Assembly: GCA_011634665.1 (NCBI GenBank)
Contig: WAEK01000021.1
Location: 608,501-672,500, forward strand
DNA from: Mortierella sp. BCC40632
Taxonomy: Eukaryota > Mortierellomycota > Mortierellomycetes > Mortierellales > Mortierellaceae
Reading direction: 5' to 3'
DNA length: 64,000 nucleotides
Shown: positions 21,654 through 33,876 of the stretch, piece after piece
How positions within the stretch are numbered: the first letter of the stretch is position 1
Layout of the letters: each line of letters starts with the position of its first letter
Program-made: the position numbers and the translations under genes
Notes under the pieces: model-generated
Seen by the model: only the letters and a program-made list of their open reading frames with translations
Database searches by the model: none
Told to the model about the DNA's origin: nothing

Positions 21654-23972
21654 ATGGCTACAAAACAGGGCATCATCAACGGCACAAGTTCCGGAGGTGC
21701 CCAAGAGACTACGAATCCCGACAACGAACACTCACCCATCATCCATTCGGACGAATACGACTCGGTCGATGAGCGTCATCCGCCCACACGATCCCCTACC
21801 CCGACCCCCCCTCCCGCGATTAACCCGCAGCAGCCCGGCCTTATGACCGCCACGCTTGCGCCCAATCCAGCCTACGAACTTTCTGCGCAATCGGGCCTGT
21901 CATCAGCCCATCAGCATGCCATGTTTGCCCAAGCGCCTGTTAATCAGGCACCCCATCCTGCCAATCGGGTCCTACATGTTCCTGCGCCGCTTCGCAGGAA
22001 TACCAGCAACTTTGCGCCCTTTAACGAGGTTCCCTCGCTTCCTGCTTTCTTGAACAACTGTAATCTTACCCAGTATCTCCAGTCGTTCAATGATGCTGGT
22101 GCCACGGATGATTCGATGCCTCTCATCATTGATTTTGACGAGGATGAGCTTAAAGGAATCATGGATGCCATCTCGATGAAGCCCTTCCATGCTGCAACCT
22201 TCCGTAGGGGACTTCGCGATCTCCGTGAACGTAGCCGAATAGGCTCGATGCATTTTGAGAACAACAACCAGAGTTCGTTCATGCATCCTGAGCCTCATAG
22301 TATGCTCCATTACTCTCATTCTCAGTTCTTTCAGCAACAAACTACCATGCAACAATCGCAGCATTCCCAACCTTCACAGTCATCTCAACCTTCGCAGTCA
22401 TCCCAACAAAGTTCTCAGCTTTCAAGAGGATTCTCTCAGCACAACTACCAACAAACCCCAGGTCTTCACCGACAGTCTTCCAAGAATGCTCAGAGATTGG
22501 CTGCACAGACAAATGCTTCTGGAGCCCCTACAACTCTCCCGACACCTTCACAGGTTCTTTCTGGTACCAGTACCTTTCACTATGTAGGAGGCGTGCCGCG
22601 CCCCCACACGGGTAACTATCAGCCGCAGCCAATGCCCGTTGTGTCACAGGAGCAGCCTCTACTTCAGCGGTCTCGCAGTAAGGTACGTTTTGTAGTGTGT
22701 GTGTGTGCCTAGAACAATTGTAAAAGGAAGCCAATCAAGACCATTTCAATGGACTAAACAAACACTCCTTTTTTTTTCTATATATTTCGATATGCCTTTT
22801 ACGCCTTCTTTGCCTTTGCCAATGTTCAATAGACAGAGCATCGTCAAGCTGTCAAAAGGAGACGGTCCTCCTCGGAGACACCTTCCGATTTGGGTACAAG
22901 CAGCTCCCCCGTCTTGCCGGACCCAACATCGTTCAATTCCAACTCTCAGTCTTCCTGGGGTGGGACACCTGTGATCCCAAGTAGCTCTCAGCTCGATTCT
23001 GCAACACGGGATCTAATTATGCACCAGGCACTCATCTACGGAAAGCACTCTTCTCGTTCCCTGACTAAATATGAACATGCCATCAACTGTGCAGCACAGA
23101 GTCTCGCACTAGAGGACCGTAACTTACTAACCAACAAGGGTCTGTTATGGAACAAGGCAAAGGCAAAGCTTCTTGAGGAAGATTACGACTACAAACGAGG
23201 CAAATCTCGATCCAAGCTTCCAGGAGCCGAAAAAGCAAAGGACCAAAAGGCTACCAAGGAACGACTGATCATGAAAAGAGAGGCCAATGCATCCAATGCT
23301 GCTTCAATCCGTCACCGACGAATTGCTATCCTTGGAGAACAGCTACACACAAAGACAGCTGAACGTGAGGCACTGTTGGCGCAATTGCTTCGACTGGAAT
23401 CTCCAGAGTATAAGCAAGCCAACCCACAGACGTTCGAGGCAGAGGCTAAGGAAGCACGAGAGAAACTGGCCGCTGCTGAGGGTGAACGACAAAGCATTTC
23501 AAAGGAGTTGGGTTCTTTAAAGAATAAGGAGCGTAAACATCAATGGTATGAAAAGAAAAAGAAGAACCGCACCGATGACGCTCCAGGACAGGATGGTAAA
23601 GATCAGAATACGGCGACGGATGCGGATGCGGACGAGGAGGCAGAAACAGACACAACCGTGGATCCGGATGGTGATGCCAGCCAACGTTCCCAAAATGCGA
23701 GACAGACCGGCAATGAAACAACGCAAGGAGGTCCAGCATCAATATCTTCCTCTAGCACAAATGCGACAACTACGGTAGCGATGGACGTCAAGGCTCACGA
23801 CGCAGGAACATCGAGGCCCGAGATGCCCTCGCCAAAGCCTCCTACGACCAAAGCGCAGAATGCAACGGCGGCAGCAGGAGGAACGGGAGCCTCGACGGCG
23901 TCCACTCCGAGGAAACGGAAAGACAAGGATGTGTTTCGGCCGAGCGAGTACACGCCAGGCATCAAGAGCTGA
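21654..23972 (+). CDS. SAM/NCD1-like domain protein with basic coiled-coil C-terminus, probable transcriptional co-regulator
   Basis: Two exons, 21654-22682 and 22833-23972, join in phase 0 to 722 residues. Residues about 121-196 form a compact helical module: LPAFLNNCNLTQYLQSFNDA, then DELKGIMDAISMKPFHAATF and RRGLRDLRERSRIG. This resembles the NAB conserved domain 1 / SAM-like fold used for protein-protein contacts. It is flanked by Pro/Ser/Gln-rich disorder, including a QPSQSSQ repeat. Exon 2 has a second conserved-looking block, LIMHQALIYGKHSSRSLTKY then EHAINCAAQSLALED, and a long Lys/Glu-rich helix (REANASNAASIRHRRIAIL and following) that likely forms a coiled coil. The acidic C-terminal tail includes a basic patch TPRKRKDKD, a possible nuclear localisation signal. 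The role as a transcription co-regulator is inferred from domain type only. Confidence 0.85.
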
Positions 23973-24212
23973 GGTTGAGGAGAAGAGTTTTTCGTTGGTT
24001 TTTTTTTTTTTTGTCGTTGCTTTCATTCTTTTCTTTCTTTCTTTCTTTTTATTCCTTTGCAAAAATATTACAAATCAATGGGTTTTAGGTACATTTATAC
24101 CCCCCCAATCTCAACTTGTCACTTGCAACTATCTGATGTTGAAGCGAAGAGAAACTTTACTGTTTAAAGGGTCTGAATACCTATGATTGTATGGGAGACG
24201 TATGGGTGTATG

Positions 24213-24253
<41 letters not shown>

Positions 24254-24790
24254 TATATAGTTTCCTGCTGAGTGTCTAGCTTCGTAAGAGAATCTGATGC
24301 ACGAGCCAGATCAAACCTTTTAGGTCTGGGCACTGTCGAAAAGTGGAAAGATGAGAAAGTGGCTCAGCAAGAGCCAAAAGGTTGGTGTGGGAATGGGACG
24401 GAGAGAGAGTAAGGAGAACACACAAAAAAAAAAAGCACCAAAGGAGGGAAAGAGGCAATACACTTTAGGGTTGAACGACCGGAGAGAGAGAGAGAGCGGA
24501 CAAAGAGATCACCGTAGTAAGCAGAAATCGGCCATCTGCATTTTGGTGGGGTAAGACTCGCGGGCGGAGAAACTGCAGGACCACCGAAAGGGCCCTTCGG
24601 TCTTTTTTTTTTCTGTTTTCTCTTTTGGCCCTGTTATCGGTGATTCCGTGGCGTAATACTCCTCCAAAGGATCGCGCTCTTCTTTCTTTCTTCTCTTTTC
24701 TCTCTTCTTCTCCTTTCCCCTCCTCTCCATTCGCCCATCCTTCTTCATCTCCATCTCATCCCTTCCATTCCCGGATTTTTTTTTTACACG
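23973..24790. other. Intergenic region and elongase promoter
   Basis: Contains poly(T) at 24000-24012, a (GA)n tract at about 24216-24252, a shorter GA run near 24481-24500, and CT/TTC-rich sequence running up to the elongase start. No gene was seen. Confidence 0.5.
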
Positions 24791-25549
24791 ATGGCGACGA
24801 TCAAGTTTACCGCGACAACCCCGCAAGACTTCTTCATGGACGTGGCTCGGGCCGTCGGCGTGGTTGCCGCGCCTTATCTCGATCCTATTGAGGAGGCAAT
24901 TGTTGACCAGTTCGAGAAGCATGTCCCCACGGCTGTTCACCATGTCCGTGGTTTCCTTGCCGCGGTCGAATCCCCCTTGGCGCGCGAGCTTCCCTTGATG
25001 AACCCCTTCCATGTCTTGGTGATCTCACTCTTGTACCTGGTCGCGATTTTTGTGGGCATGCAGATCATGAAGAACTTTGATCGATTTGAGGTCAAGACTT
25101 TCAGTCTCTTCCACAACTTTTGCTTGGTCTCCATCAGTGCCTACATGTGCGGCGGAGTCTTGTATGAGGCCTACAAGGGCAACTATGGTCTCTTTGAGAA
25201 CTTGGCTGATCACACCGCCAAGGGTCTTCCAGTAAGTTTGATTTTTTTTTTTTTCCCCTAGTTGCCTCTCTTCGGGGCTTTGTCAATCGCGCTTTCTTCT
25301 TCTTCTTCTTCTTCTTTATCGGTAGAGTCAAAAGGAAGAACGAAAAAGAAAAAAGAGAAAGAGAAAGAAAAGAGAGAGGAAGAGAGAGAGAGAGAGAGAG
25401 AATCTGGATCAGATTGGGTCAGATTGGACAGCCAGGACAGGAACAGACATTAGTCATCGAGATTCTTTGACACCGGGAACATTGTTTGAACGCCATAGTT
25501 TATGGGTTCAAAGGGGGTCCCTCTCCTCTCGGTGCAATTGATTCCAGTC

Positions 25550-25580
<31 letters not shown>

Positions 25581-25876
25581 GGTGAGGAGTTTCTATCGAG
25601 AATCCGTCCCCGTCCCCCCAGTCCTCCGTCCCCAACTGACGGAACGGGGAACAAACATGGAAAGGCGGTCAAGGGGCAGTGAACGGCCTCCGACTCTATC
25701 TCCCTCTCTCTCTCTCTTTTCAGCCAATCCTATCGATCCAGCACGCATGTTTTTTTTTTCTTTTTCTTTTATCGTCCATCATAGCCCAAAAGTCCCTTGT
25801 GGACGGACAATGGACATCTACACACACACAAAGACTAAGCACAATCATGCCTTTGAGGTCCGGGCCTATCTTTTTT

Positions 25877-25907
<31 letters not shown>

Positions 25908-26426
25908 GTCAAATGTCTGTGTCCATATGTCTATGCGAGCTGCAAGGCATTCTTTTTCCAGGCGGAAAGTTTGTGTCCAACAAGGAGAGAATCCCACAAC
26001 CACAGTAGCTCGCATGAATCAGCAGCTTTATTGAGAAGGGATAAGAAAAGAGAGGGAGAGAGGATCTGAGCTTCAAAAGCGCATGGAAGACTCACTGGGC
26101 TAGACTTGGGGAGGAGGGGAAGGAAGGAAGCGAGAGAGGGAAAGAAGAACGAGGCCTGGTTTACGTATACAAGAGTTTTTCTTTTTAGTCACGATTCTAA
26201 CACCAGAGATTTTTTTTTTTTTTTTTTTTCTGTCGCCTATCTAGATGGCCAAGATGATCTGGCTCTTCTACTTTTCAAAGATTATGGAGTTTGTTGACAC
26301 AATGATCATGGTCGTCAAGAAGAACAACCGTCAGATTTCATTCTTGCACGTCTATCACCACTGCTCCATCTTTATGATCTGGTGGTTGGTTACCTTCGTT
26401 GCTCCCAACGGTGAAGGTAAAGTCTT

Positions 26427-26460
<34 letters not shown>

Positions 26461-26965
26461 TCTTTTCTCTCTCTCCTGGATATCTGTTGCTCGCTTGGTT
26501 TTACGCAAACAATAGCACAGCAAAAAAAAAAGAAAAGTTACTCCGGCCAATGAAAGCTGACTTCTTTATCTTACCATCTCCCCCTTCTCCATGGTCTGCT
26601 ACGTGTGAACGCGCACCTACTTAGCCTACTTCTCCGCTGCATTGAACTCGTTCATTCATGTGATCATGTACGGCTACTATTTCTTGTCCGCCCTCGGATT
26701 CAAGCAGGTCGCCTTTGTCAAGTTCTACATTACTCGTTCGCAGATGACTCAGTTCTGTATGATGTCCATCCAGTCCATGTGGAACATGTATGCCCAGAAG
26801 GTTCTTGGTCGTCCTGGATACCCCTTCTTTATCACTGCCTTGCTTTGGTTCTACATGTGGACCATGTTGGGTCTCTTCTACAACTTTTACCGGAAGAACA
26901 CTCAGCTTGCCAAGGCCGCCAAGGCTGCCAAGGCTGCCGAGGACAAGAACAAGAAGCTTCAGTAA
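24791..26965 (+). CDS. ELO-family polyunsaturated fatty-acid elongase (gamma-linolenate elongase type)
   Basis: ELO enzymes are ER ketoacyl-CoA synthases that add two carbons to fatty acyl-CoA. The M. alpina GLELO converts gamma-linolenate (18:3n-6) to dihomo-gamma-linolenate on the route to arachidonate. Three exons (24791-25231, 26245-26416, 26625-26965) encode 317 residues, nearly the 318 of GLELO. The family motifs are present: KIMEFVDTMIMVVKKNNRQI, the histidine box HVYHHCSIF (His182, 185, 186), a Tyr/Phe-rich stretch NSFIHVIMYGYYFLSALG and QMTQFCMMSIQS. The C-terminus is Lys-rich (KAAKAAKAAEDKNKKLQ), consistent with ER retention. Five to seven hydrophobic segments are visible. The substrate is inferred from close similarity to GLELO. 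Intron 1 is 1,013 bases and rich in poly(T), GA and CT tracts. Confidence 0.95.
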
Positions 26966-27287
26966 ATAATAAAAAAACAACAAAAAAGAGGGATTGAGGT
27001 GTGGGCAATCAGGTCCCAGTCCTCATGAAGGATACGGTTGATCATTTTTCTCAAAAAAGAATCCATTGTCATTTTTTTTTTTTTTTTTTTTTTTTTTTGA
27101 AGTGTATCTCTCTCCCAACGGAGTAGAGTTTTTATGTTATTTTTTATTAGAACAGAGCGAAGGAAAGAAGCTTTGGTATTATATGCATATTGGTGTTAGC
27201 TATATACAAGGGTAAAAAGAGGACCAAGAGAGTGGAGAGTGAAGAAGGCATTTTCTTGAAGAGTAGTCGAGTCCACTCTTTCAAATT
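26966..27287. terminator. Shared 3' region of the convergent elongase and MFS genes
   Basis: 322 bases between two convergent stop codons. An AATAA-rich stretch directly follows the elongase stop, and a poly(T) run lies at 27073-27098. Both genes probably end transcription here; no exact poly(A) site can be read. Confidence 0.4.
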
Positions 27288-29128
27288 TTAGTAGCTGTAG
27301 ACGTAATCAAGTCGGTCATCGCCAACATGATCAGTGGTCTCGTTATAATGCTTCCAGTCCTCCGGGGTCCAATTGGCTGTAGTCTTGGCTCGCTGTTCAT
27401 TCAGGCGTTTGAGATTGAATCGTTGGAAGAGGAAGAGCAAGATCGTGATGATCAAGGACCCAAAGAGGGCCCACATACCCCCGATAAATCGAGGTGCATG
27501 TTCAGCACGGAAGATATTGGTACCGGCAATCGCCGTGATGTTGACCGAGATGATGTACATGGCCAATGCAATCGTCCTTTTGCCTACGGGTGCTGTGTTG
27601 CCTGCAATCCATGCAGCCTGATTATTTTTTAAAAGGGAGGGAAAACAAAAAATAGTAGACGCGTTTGGGCAAGAGTTAGACATTCAGTCCATCTTGACTT
27701 GTTCCAAGAGGAAAACAGAGCAATCAGAAAAATAAAATAAAGACAACTTACGTTCACAGGATGCCAGCATGTCTGACCACCAATAGTAAAGATAAGACAG
27801 ATATAGAGGCTGTTCTTGTTGACATTAAGAGGGAGCAGTGCAAGTGTCATGACGCAGCAAGCATAGTATGCCGTTGCGATCGCACCATGGAACGCACGGT
27901 CATTGAAGCGGTCCGAGCTATAACTAACGGTCAGCATGATAACCAACGAAAGGAGATGGCCAGGGATCGTCATAAGGTTGGCCTTGAGACCGTTGAAACC
28001 GAGCATCTTGAGGATCAAAGGCGCAAAACTTCCAATTGGGGTCGCAGGCAACAACCCAAAAAAGCCGATCAGGATATGTGGCCAGACTTTGGTGCTTGTC
28101 AGGGCACGCACAATATCTGCCTTGGGAACAACTTTCTTGGATTGGTCAGCCTTGCTGGGGTCGTCACGGACGAGGCGCGTGATCGCAATGTTCTCCTGGC
28201 GCTCGGTAAGATAGCCATTGAATCTCAAGAATCCCTTGGTGGTTGTGGGTCCCTCAGGTAGGATAAAGAAGGAGATGACACCAACAATGGTTGTAAGGAG
28301 ACCCTCGATCAGGAAGAGCCATCGCCAACCCGCAAGGCCAGCAACACCACGCATGTGCAGAATACCGTAGGAAATGAGACCAGCAAACGAGTTGGCAATT
28401 GAAAGAGTAGACCAAAAGATGGAGAGTCTCAGGGCCATCTCTTTGCGTTTGTAGTAGGTGGTCAAGTAGATGGCAATGCCCGGAATGTATCCAGCCTCAA
28501 AGAGGCCAACAAGAGCTCGACAGATGAAGAACGAGACCCTATCCTTGAGGAAGACCTGGGCTGCTGTAGCGAGACCCCAGAAGCACATCAAGAAGGGGAT
28601 CCAGCGGTGAGGACCCACACGGCGGATGATCATGTTACTTGGGATTTCAAAGGCGCAGAAAAAAATGATAAAAATGGCCGTGCCCAGAGTAACGGTGTTG
28701 AGATCGATGTTGAGGTCGAGCATCAGGTCATCTGTCAGTGCATTTGACATGTTGCCGCGGTCCAATTGCAGGAAGAAAACTATGATGTGGTCGTTGAGAT
28801 TGGCGAGGTAATCCACCCCCAAGGCGATGGGTCAGAGTTAGTTGAGTGAAGGTCGAGTGGGATAAAGGGAGAGGAGACAAGTCTTAGACAGTAACTTACA
28901 CATTACGCCAATCCATGATAACACCTTCAAGTCAAATATCCGGACGATCTCCTTTTCCTCTGCCTCGGTCCAGGTGAGATCATGAACATAATAAGAGTTC
29001 TTTTCACCAATGATTCGCAATTGTTCGTCTTGGAAATCGACTGGGGCACTAAGAGTAGTAGCAATACTCGGACTCCTGCCCAGCTTCTCGATGTCCTTGT
29101 TACTGTCGATTTTCTGCTTTTCGGCCAT
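27288..29128 (-). CDS. MFS transporter of the anion:cation symporter (Dal5/allantoate permease) family
   Basis: Three exons on the minus strand (29128-28900, 28779-27752, 27617-27288) encode 528 residues. The N-terminus is hydrophilic, followed by EKEIVRIFDLKVLSWIGVM. After splicing, FFFLQLDRGNMSNALTDDL forms the LDR-N-NA signature of Dal5-type permeases. About twelve hydrophobic segments follow, with MFS loop motifs such as RRVGPHRWIP, ALVGLFEAGYIPG and TTYYKRKEMALR. The C-terminal text WTPEDWKHYNETTDHVGDDR is also typical of the family. The first acceptor (AG at 28781-28780) lies inside an apparently open upstream stretch; choosing it is what restores the conserved sequence and the frame. 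Substrates in this family include allantoate, nicotinate, biotin, pantothenate and, for yeast Soa1, sulfonates. The divergent TauD-type dioxygenase next door favours an organosulfur anion, but this is inference. Confidence 0.9.
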
Positions 29129-31118
29129 TTTGGGCGAGAGAACAAAGCAAAGTGGCAGGGGAAGGAGGATGAGGAGGACAGAGAAGAAAAAGAGGAGGAG
29201 GAGGAGGAGGAGGAGGAGGAGGAGAGAGGGAGGAGGAGAGAGGGAGGAGGGAGGAAGAGGAGACTAATGACACAGAGAAGGACGGGACCTCCCAAAAAGA
29301 TGAGTGGAAGAGAGACCAGAAGGGCGAGGCTTGGGTCAACGGAGAGAGAGGGGGAGTTTTTGTCTTGAAAGGTCCAGTTATATACTAGCAGGGTTGGCAG
29401 GATCCGCAGGATTCTCACAAGCATACTCCCTAGAACTCCAATTCTATTCCTTTCTCAAACAGAACCAACGGCAGTTTGCACCCTTGTTAACGCAGCACAA
29501 CAAAAGAGTGCTCCGAAAGTATCCAGGGTAGCCAACGAACCGAAGACCTCCCACGTAGGAGAAAAAAAAAGAAAAGAAAAGAAAAAAAAGAGATGGGAGC
29601 GTATGATATGGCGAATCTGACGGAAGCAATGAGCTATTAGCCCAGGGAGAAGCACATCCTGGTCTTGACATTGAATGGCCCAATCCGTTCAACCATACAG
29701 ATGACGTGAGCACGGACTTGGTTTCGCACTTTCCCCCACCTCCCCATAAGTAACTGGTTCACATTGTGGCGCCTATCCTAGTTCTTTCTTCCCTCTCTTT
29801 TCTCTCTCACTCGCCTTCGCATTCACTCTCTGTTCCAACGTCGGCGTCTTCCCACAGAGAGCATACCTAGAAAGGAGGCTCGGTCAGAGTAAACGTTAAT
29901 TCTATGTGTGTTTCGCTCGTACTACCAGGATCGAGGAGCATGGATCAGGGGGTAGAATAGACTACACCCGTCCAAAAATGTTGCCATTCCGCCAAAAACA
30001 CGCGTCTTCATTCCAATACTACAGCTTGGGTTCTCCCCTCAACTGGCTCAGCTCAATGTTGTTGTGGAAAAAAAAAAAAAAAAAAAAAAAAGTAAAAAAA
30101 AAAAAAAGGGTAAATCCCGTTATTTGTGTCCTCGAGGTCATATGGCATGGAATGAATCCTGGCGCTGACTGTGAATCGATCGAGAGGAGAGAGAGTCGCG
30201 TTCTTTTGGCTGTCATTGAACATGGTTATGGTGACATTGAGATCTCTCCGCAACTTAGAGGACACAAGGGGTTTTCTTCGTCAGCCCGATGCTCCCTTTC
30301 ATTCCTGGAGTCATATCGTATCATCACAGGCATGTAGTTGAGGATAAATAATATGGATATGCATTTTTCCGAGAGTGTGCTCATGCATTCCCTTAACCTG
30401 GCTCATCTATTGGAGTAGCTCTTTGGATCAAAGAAACAAGAGACAAAAAAAACAGCAGGAAAATGACAACCCCTCTACCCCTGATAGCTCTTGACTCTCT
30501 AGGACAACTCATAGGCAGGTCGACTTTCATAGGGCGGCCGAGTTGATTTGGTAGACCAGGTGAGTCCTATGTTCTTCTGACAAATGATCAATGGTAGGCG
30601 GGTTTTAAAAGCCCGATTACTATCCTGCATTGTTCATTGTTGTGTCCTTGGTCCCTGGCCTATCCCTCTTGTACAAAGTGGAGTGTTTCCGTACTCATTT
30701 GTACTGGATACCGACAAGGCACACAGGCGTCAAAACCATACCCCGAGTTGAGTTTGAGTATGTTTGATCGATAACCTTACTCTTTCAGCTTTCCCCACAT
30801 TTGACGAAAAACTTGGTGGACATAATGCAATATGATAGAGGTTATGTCGCCATTGAACTTGATTTTCAGCACTATGGGACAGAGATCTCACTTACTTGAA
30901 CTTTCATCATTCTCTTTCCTCGGATATAGTCTCTGCCGACCACAATCATGGGCCGGGAAAATACTTCCGTAGCCTCGTGGAATTCCTCAGCCCTTGTAGT
31001 AGAAGCTACTTTCCTCCTTCACTAGAGATTGCCAATATGTATAAAAGGATTATCTAGCTAGCTTCAAGACTCGACAAGATACCCACCCACACCTCTCTTC
31101 TTACCCACAAAAGCAAAA
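29129..31118. promoter_or_regulatory. Divergent 2-kb region between the Dal5-type permease and TauD-type dioxygenase
   Basis: No gene was recognised. On the permease side there is a GGA trinucleotide tract (about 29188-29225). Further along there are poly(A) runs at 30066-30107. A TATA box sits before the dioxygenase. No CACGTG (Cbf1-type) site was seen, although one might be expected for sulfur control by yeast logic. Confidence 0.5.
31040..31047 (+). promoter_or_regulatory. TATA box of the first TauD-type dioxygenase
   Basis: TATAAAAG lies 72 bases before the start codon at 31119, typical of a strongly regulated or highly expressed gene. Confidence 0.55.
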
Positions 31119-32308
31119 ATGTCTCCCACTGTCTCTGAAAATATCATCCTTTCTTCCTCTGCCGACGATGCCGGTCTGACTGACCGCAATACCTTTGCCA
31201 CGCGTATTGCAGGCAAGGGTTCCGATCCCGAGAAGAAGGCCCTTTTTGCCAGCGTCACCAAGAGGATTGACTATACTCCCAAGTTTGGTACCGAGCTTCA
31301 TGGTGTCCGTCTTGCAGAGTTGACAGAACAGCAATCGGAGGAACTTGCTGCACTTGTTTCTGAACGCGGTGTCGTCTTTTTCCGTGATCAAGACGATCTT
31401 GACCATAAGGAGCATGTCAAGCTGGGTGCTCGTTGGGGTCCTCTCCATATCCACCCTCTGGCGCCTCATAACCAAGAGAACCCAGAGGTCATCGTTATTG
31501 ACTCTCGTCTTAGGTGGGGAACCACGATCCTTTTCTCTTTTTGTTCACCTTCTTGTCAACGGGTCCTGCTGAAATTTTCAGAGCATTGTATTAACTGTCT
31601 TGTCCTTTTTGAATTAGTCCTCCTGCCAAGTACAACACGAACAACTCTTGGCACTCGGATATCTCTTTTGAGCCCGCGCCTGCCTCATACTCGATCCTCA
31701 AGTTCAGTGAGATCCCCGAGTCTGGTGGCGACACGGCCTGGGTCAATGGTTATCAACTCTACGATGAGCTGTCGCCTGCCGTGAAGGCCTTCCTTGAGGG
31801 ACTTACTGCCACACATACCTCAGATATCTTCCGCAGCTTTCAAAAGAGTACGGGTCGTCAAACATTTGGCAAGCTCAATGATTCCTCGCATCCTGTTGTT
31901 CGAACCAACCCTGTGACGGGTTGGAAAGCCGTGTTTGTGAACTCGGTCTTTACACGCGAGATTGATAATGTTACACCTGCCGAGTCCAAGTGGATCTTGG
32001 AGTATATCCATGATCTTGTCGCCAAGAAGCTTCAATACCAGGTTCGATTCCGTTGGGAGAAGCACAGTGTGGCTATCTGGGACAACCGCTCGACCTACCA
32101 TACAGGTGTTCCAGACTTTAAGCCCTATTATCGTCGTGGATTGCGGGTGACCGTCTCTGGAGAGAAGCCCTATTATGACCCCAACAGCGGTACGCAAGCC
32201 GAGGCCTGGGAGGCCACTGCCAAGGTTATCCTTGTCAAGCAGGAAGCAGCTGCGAAAGCAAAGGCAGAGGCAGAGGCAAAGGCAAAGGAAACTGCGACAA
32301 CTGCCTGA
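31119..32308 (+). CDS. TauD/Jlp1-type Fe(II)/2-oxoglutarate dioxygenase (copy 1)
   Basis: Members hydroxylate sulfonates such as taurine or alkyl sulfates next to sulfur, releasing sulfite or sulfate as a sulfur source, with 2-oxoglutarate as cosubstrate. Two exons (31119-31513, 31618-32308) join in phase 2 to 361 residues. The iron ligands are visible: His144 and Asp146 in NNSWHSDISFEP and the distal His293 in WDNRSTYHTGV. The Arg cluster in YYRRGLRVTVSGE (304-308) should bind 2-oxoglutarate. Other signatures are GVVFFRDQDDL, HPLAPHNQENPE and IPESGGDTAWVNGYQLYDEL. The C-terminus is an Ala/Lys/Glu helix. It is highly similar to the second copy at 59986-61180, with the intron in the same place and phase. 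The exact sulfonate or sulfate substrate cannot be read from sequence. Confidence 0.92.
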
Positions 32309-32896
32309 GCGAGTCCTTTCGAACCCCTGTAGATAGTACCCTATTAAAAATACGATGTTTGAACCAGAGTTAGTGGCGTCGCTGGGTTGTGTATGTTGAT
32401 ATGATTGCTCTGTCTCATGAGGATGATCAGTCGCGTAGAGGGGATTGAGGGAGTGTCTTTTAGTGGGGATTGAGGATTATCAGGCTTGTGCGAAGGAGAC
32501 GACCATGTCCAGCAGAGAAAGGGTTTGGTATGCGGTCGAAGATAGGGGCAAGTGGGGTGTTGAGACGTAGCAAAATCTCAGTAGTAGCCACGTTTGAGCA
32601 CCGTGCCCAGTGACCAGAGAGGGAGAGAGTGTGTGCGATGCGAGAGAGAGGGGGATAGGAGGGGGACTATTTTTTTTTTTTGCAGAGGCAATTCTCCCAT
32701 TTCTTTTTTCTGCTCCATCTCTTTTCATCTACGCCCGTGCCATCTTTTGCAAGCCTTCTCTCCAGACTAGCATCAAGGCATCTTTGACCAGGACAAAATC
32801 AGCCATCCAACCAACAACTGAGGCGATCACCCAATCAAATCAGCTCACGCTCCTCAGCCTAAGCGAGTCGATCAAAACCATCATCTAAAAGTCAGG
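32309..32896. other. Intergenic region between TauD copy 1 and the YIPF6-like gene
   Basis: Nothing coding was recognised. A poly(T) run lies at 32669-32681, and the last 150 bases form the CT/CA-rich leader of the next gene. Confidence 0.5.
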
Positions 32897-33794
32897 ATGA
32901 ACAACAACACATCAGTAGAGCAGGATGATTTCCTGGCGCCTGCGGTGCCAAGTTACAACGAGGCGACCTCTTACTCGGACACTTACTCCAACCCATTCGA
33001 GACCAATACTCCTCAGCGCATGACCTCTCCATTGATCGAGCCAGATGACGTTCCTCTTCCTGGACAAAAGCCTCTCAGTCCTACCAAGAGTCCCTTGCCA
33101 AAGGTCTCAGGAACGATTGGTTCTAGCAGCAACGCCGGTGCGAGCAGCAGCGGCGGCAGCAGCAGTGGTGGAATTGGTCTCGGCGTTGGTCAGGCTATGA
33201 TGGGAAGTGGCATCGATACCCTGGATGAACCCGTGTCAGAGACACTGGTAAGTCTTCCAGTCTGGAGAGAGAGAAAGAGAGCAATACGCCTGGATTTGGA
33301 ATCTCTTGGCAAAAAAAAAAAAGGATAAGCCAACACACTGCCCCACGCGCGTTTTACAACCAACTCATTCTCGGGACACAACTGTTCTTTTTCTTTTTTT
33401 TTTTTTTTTTTTTTCTTTTCTGTTCGACTAATGGTCTGGGGCGACTAGCTTCGCGATCTTCGAAACGTCGGTTCCAAGTTGAAGCAAGTGTTGTATCCAA
33501 AGGGTCGCAAGGATATTCTCAAGGACTGTATGTGAATATCTTTTTCTCTCTTTCTTTCTTTCTTTCTTTCCTTCTTTCCTTTTTTTTCTTTTCTTTCTGG
33601 AATGTCCCTGACACAGCATATCTTGCTTACTGACCATTCTTGAATCTTCTCTATCGAATCTAGGGGACCTCTGGGGACCACTCTTGATGTGTCTCACGCT
33701 TTCCATGTAGGTTTTTATCAATTATTAGGAAATGGATGGAAAGGGTACCATGACGTCTCAAACAGTGATCCTAGTAACTGACGGCTATCTCTCT

Positions 33795-33876
<82 letters not shown>

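Noticed and set aside
28800..28899. Apparent break in the MFS gene, with no AG before the open frame that begins near 28822
   Set aside because: The acceptor lies further inside that frame (AG 28781-28780). Using it restores the conserved LDRGNMSNA text and the phase, so the gene is intact.
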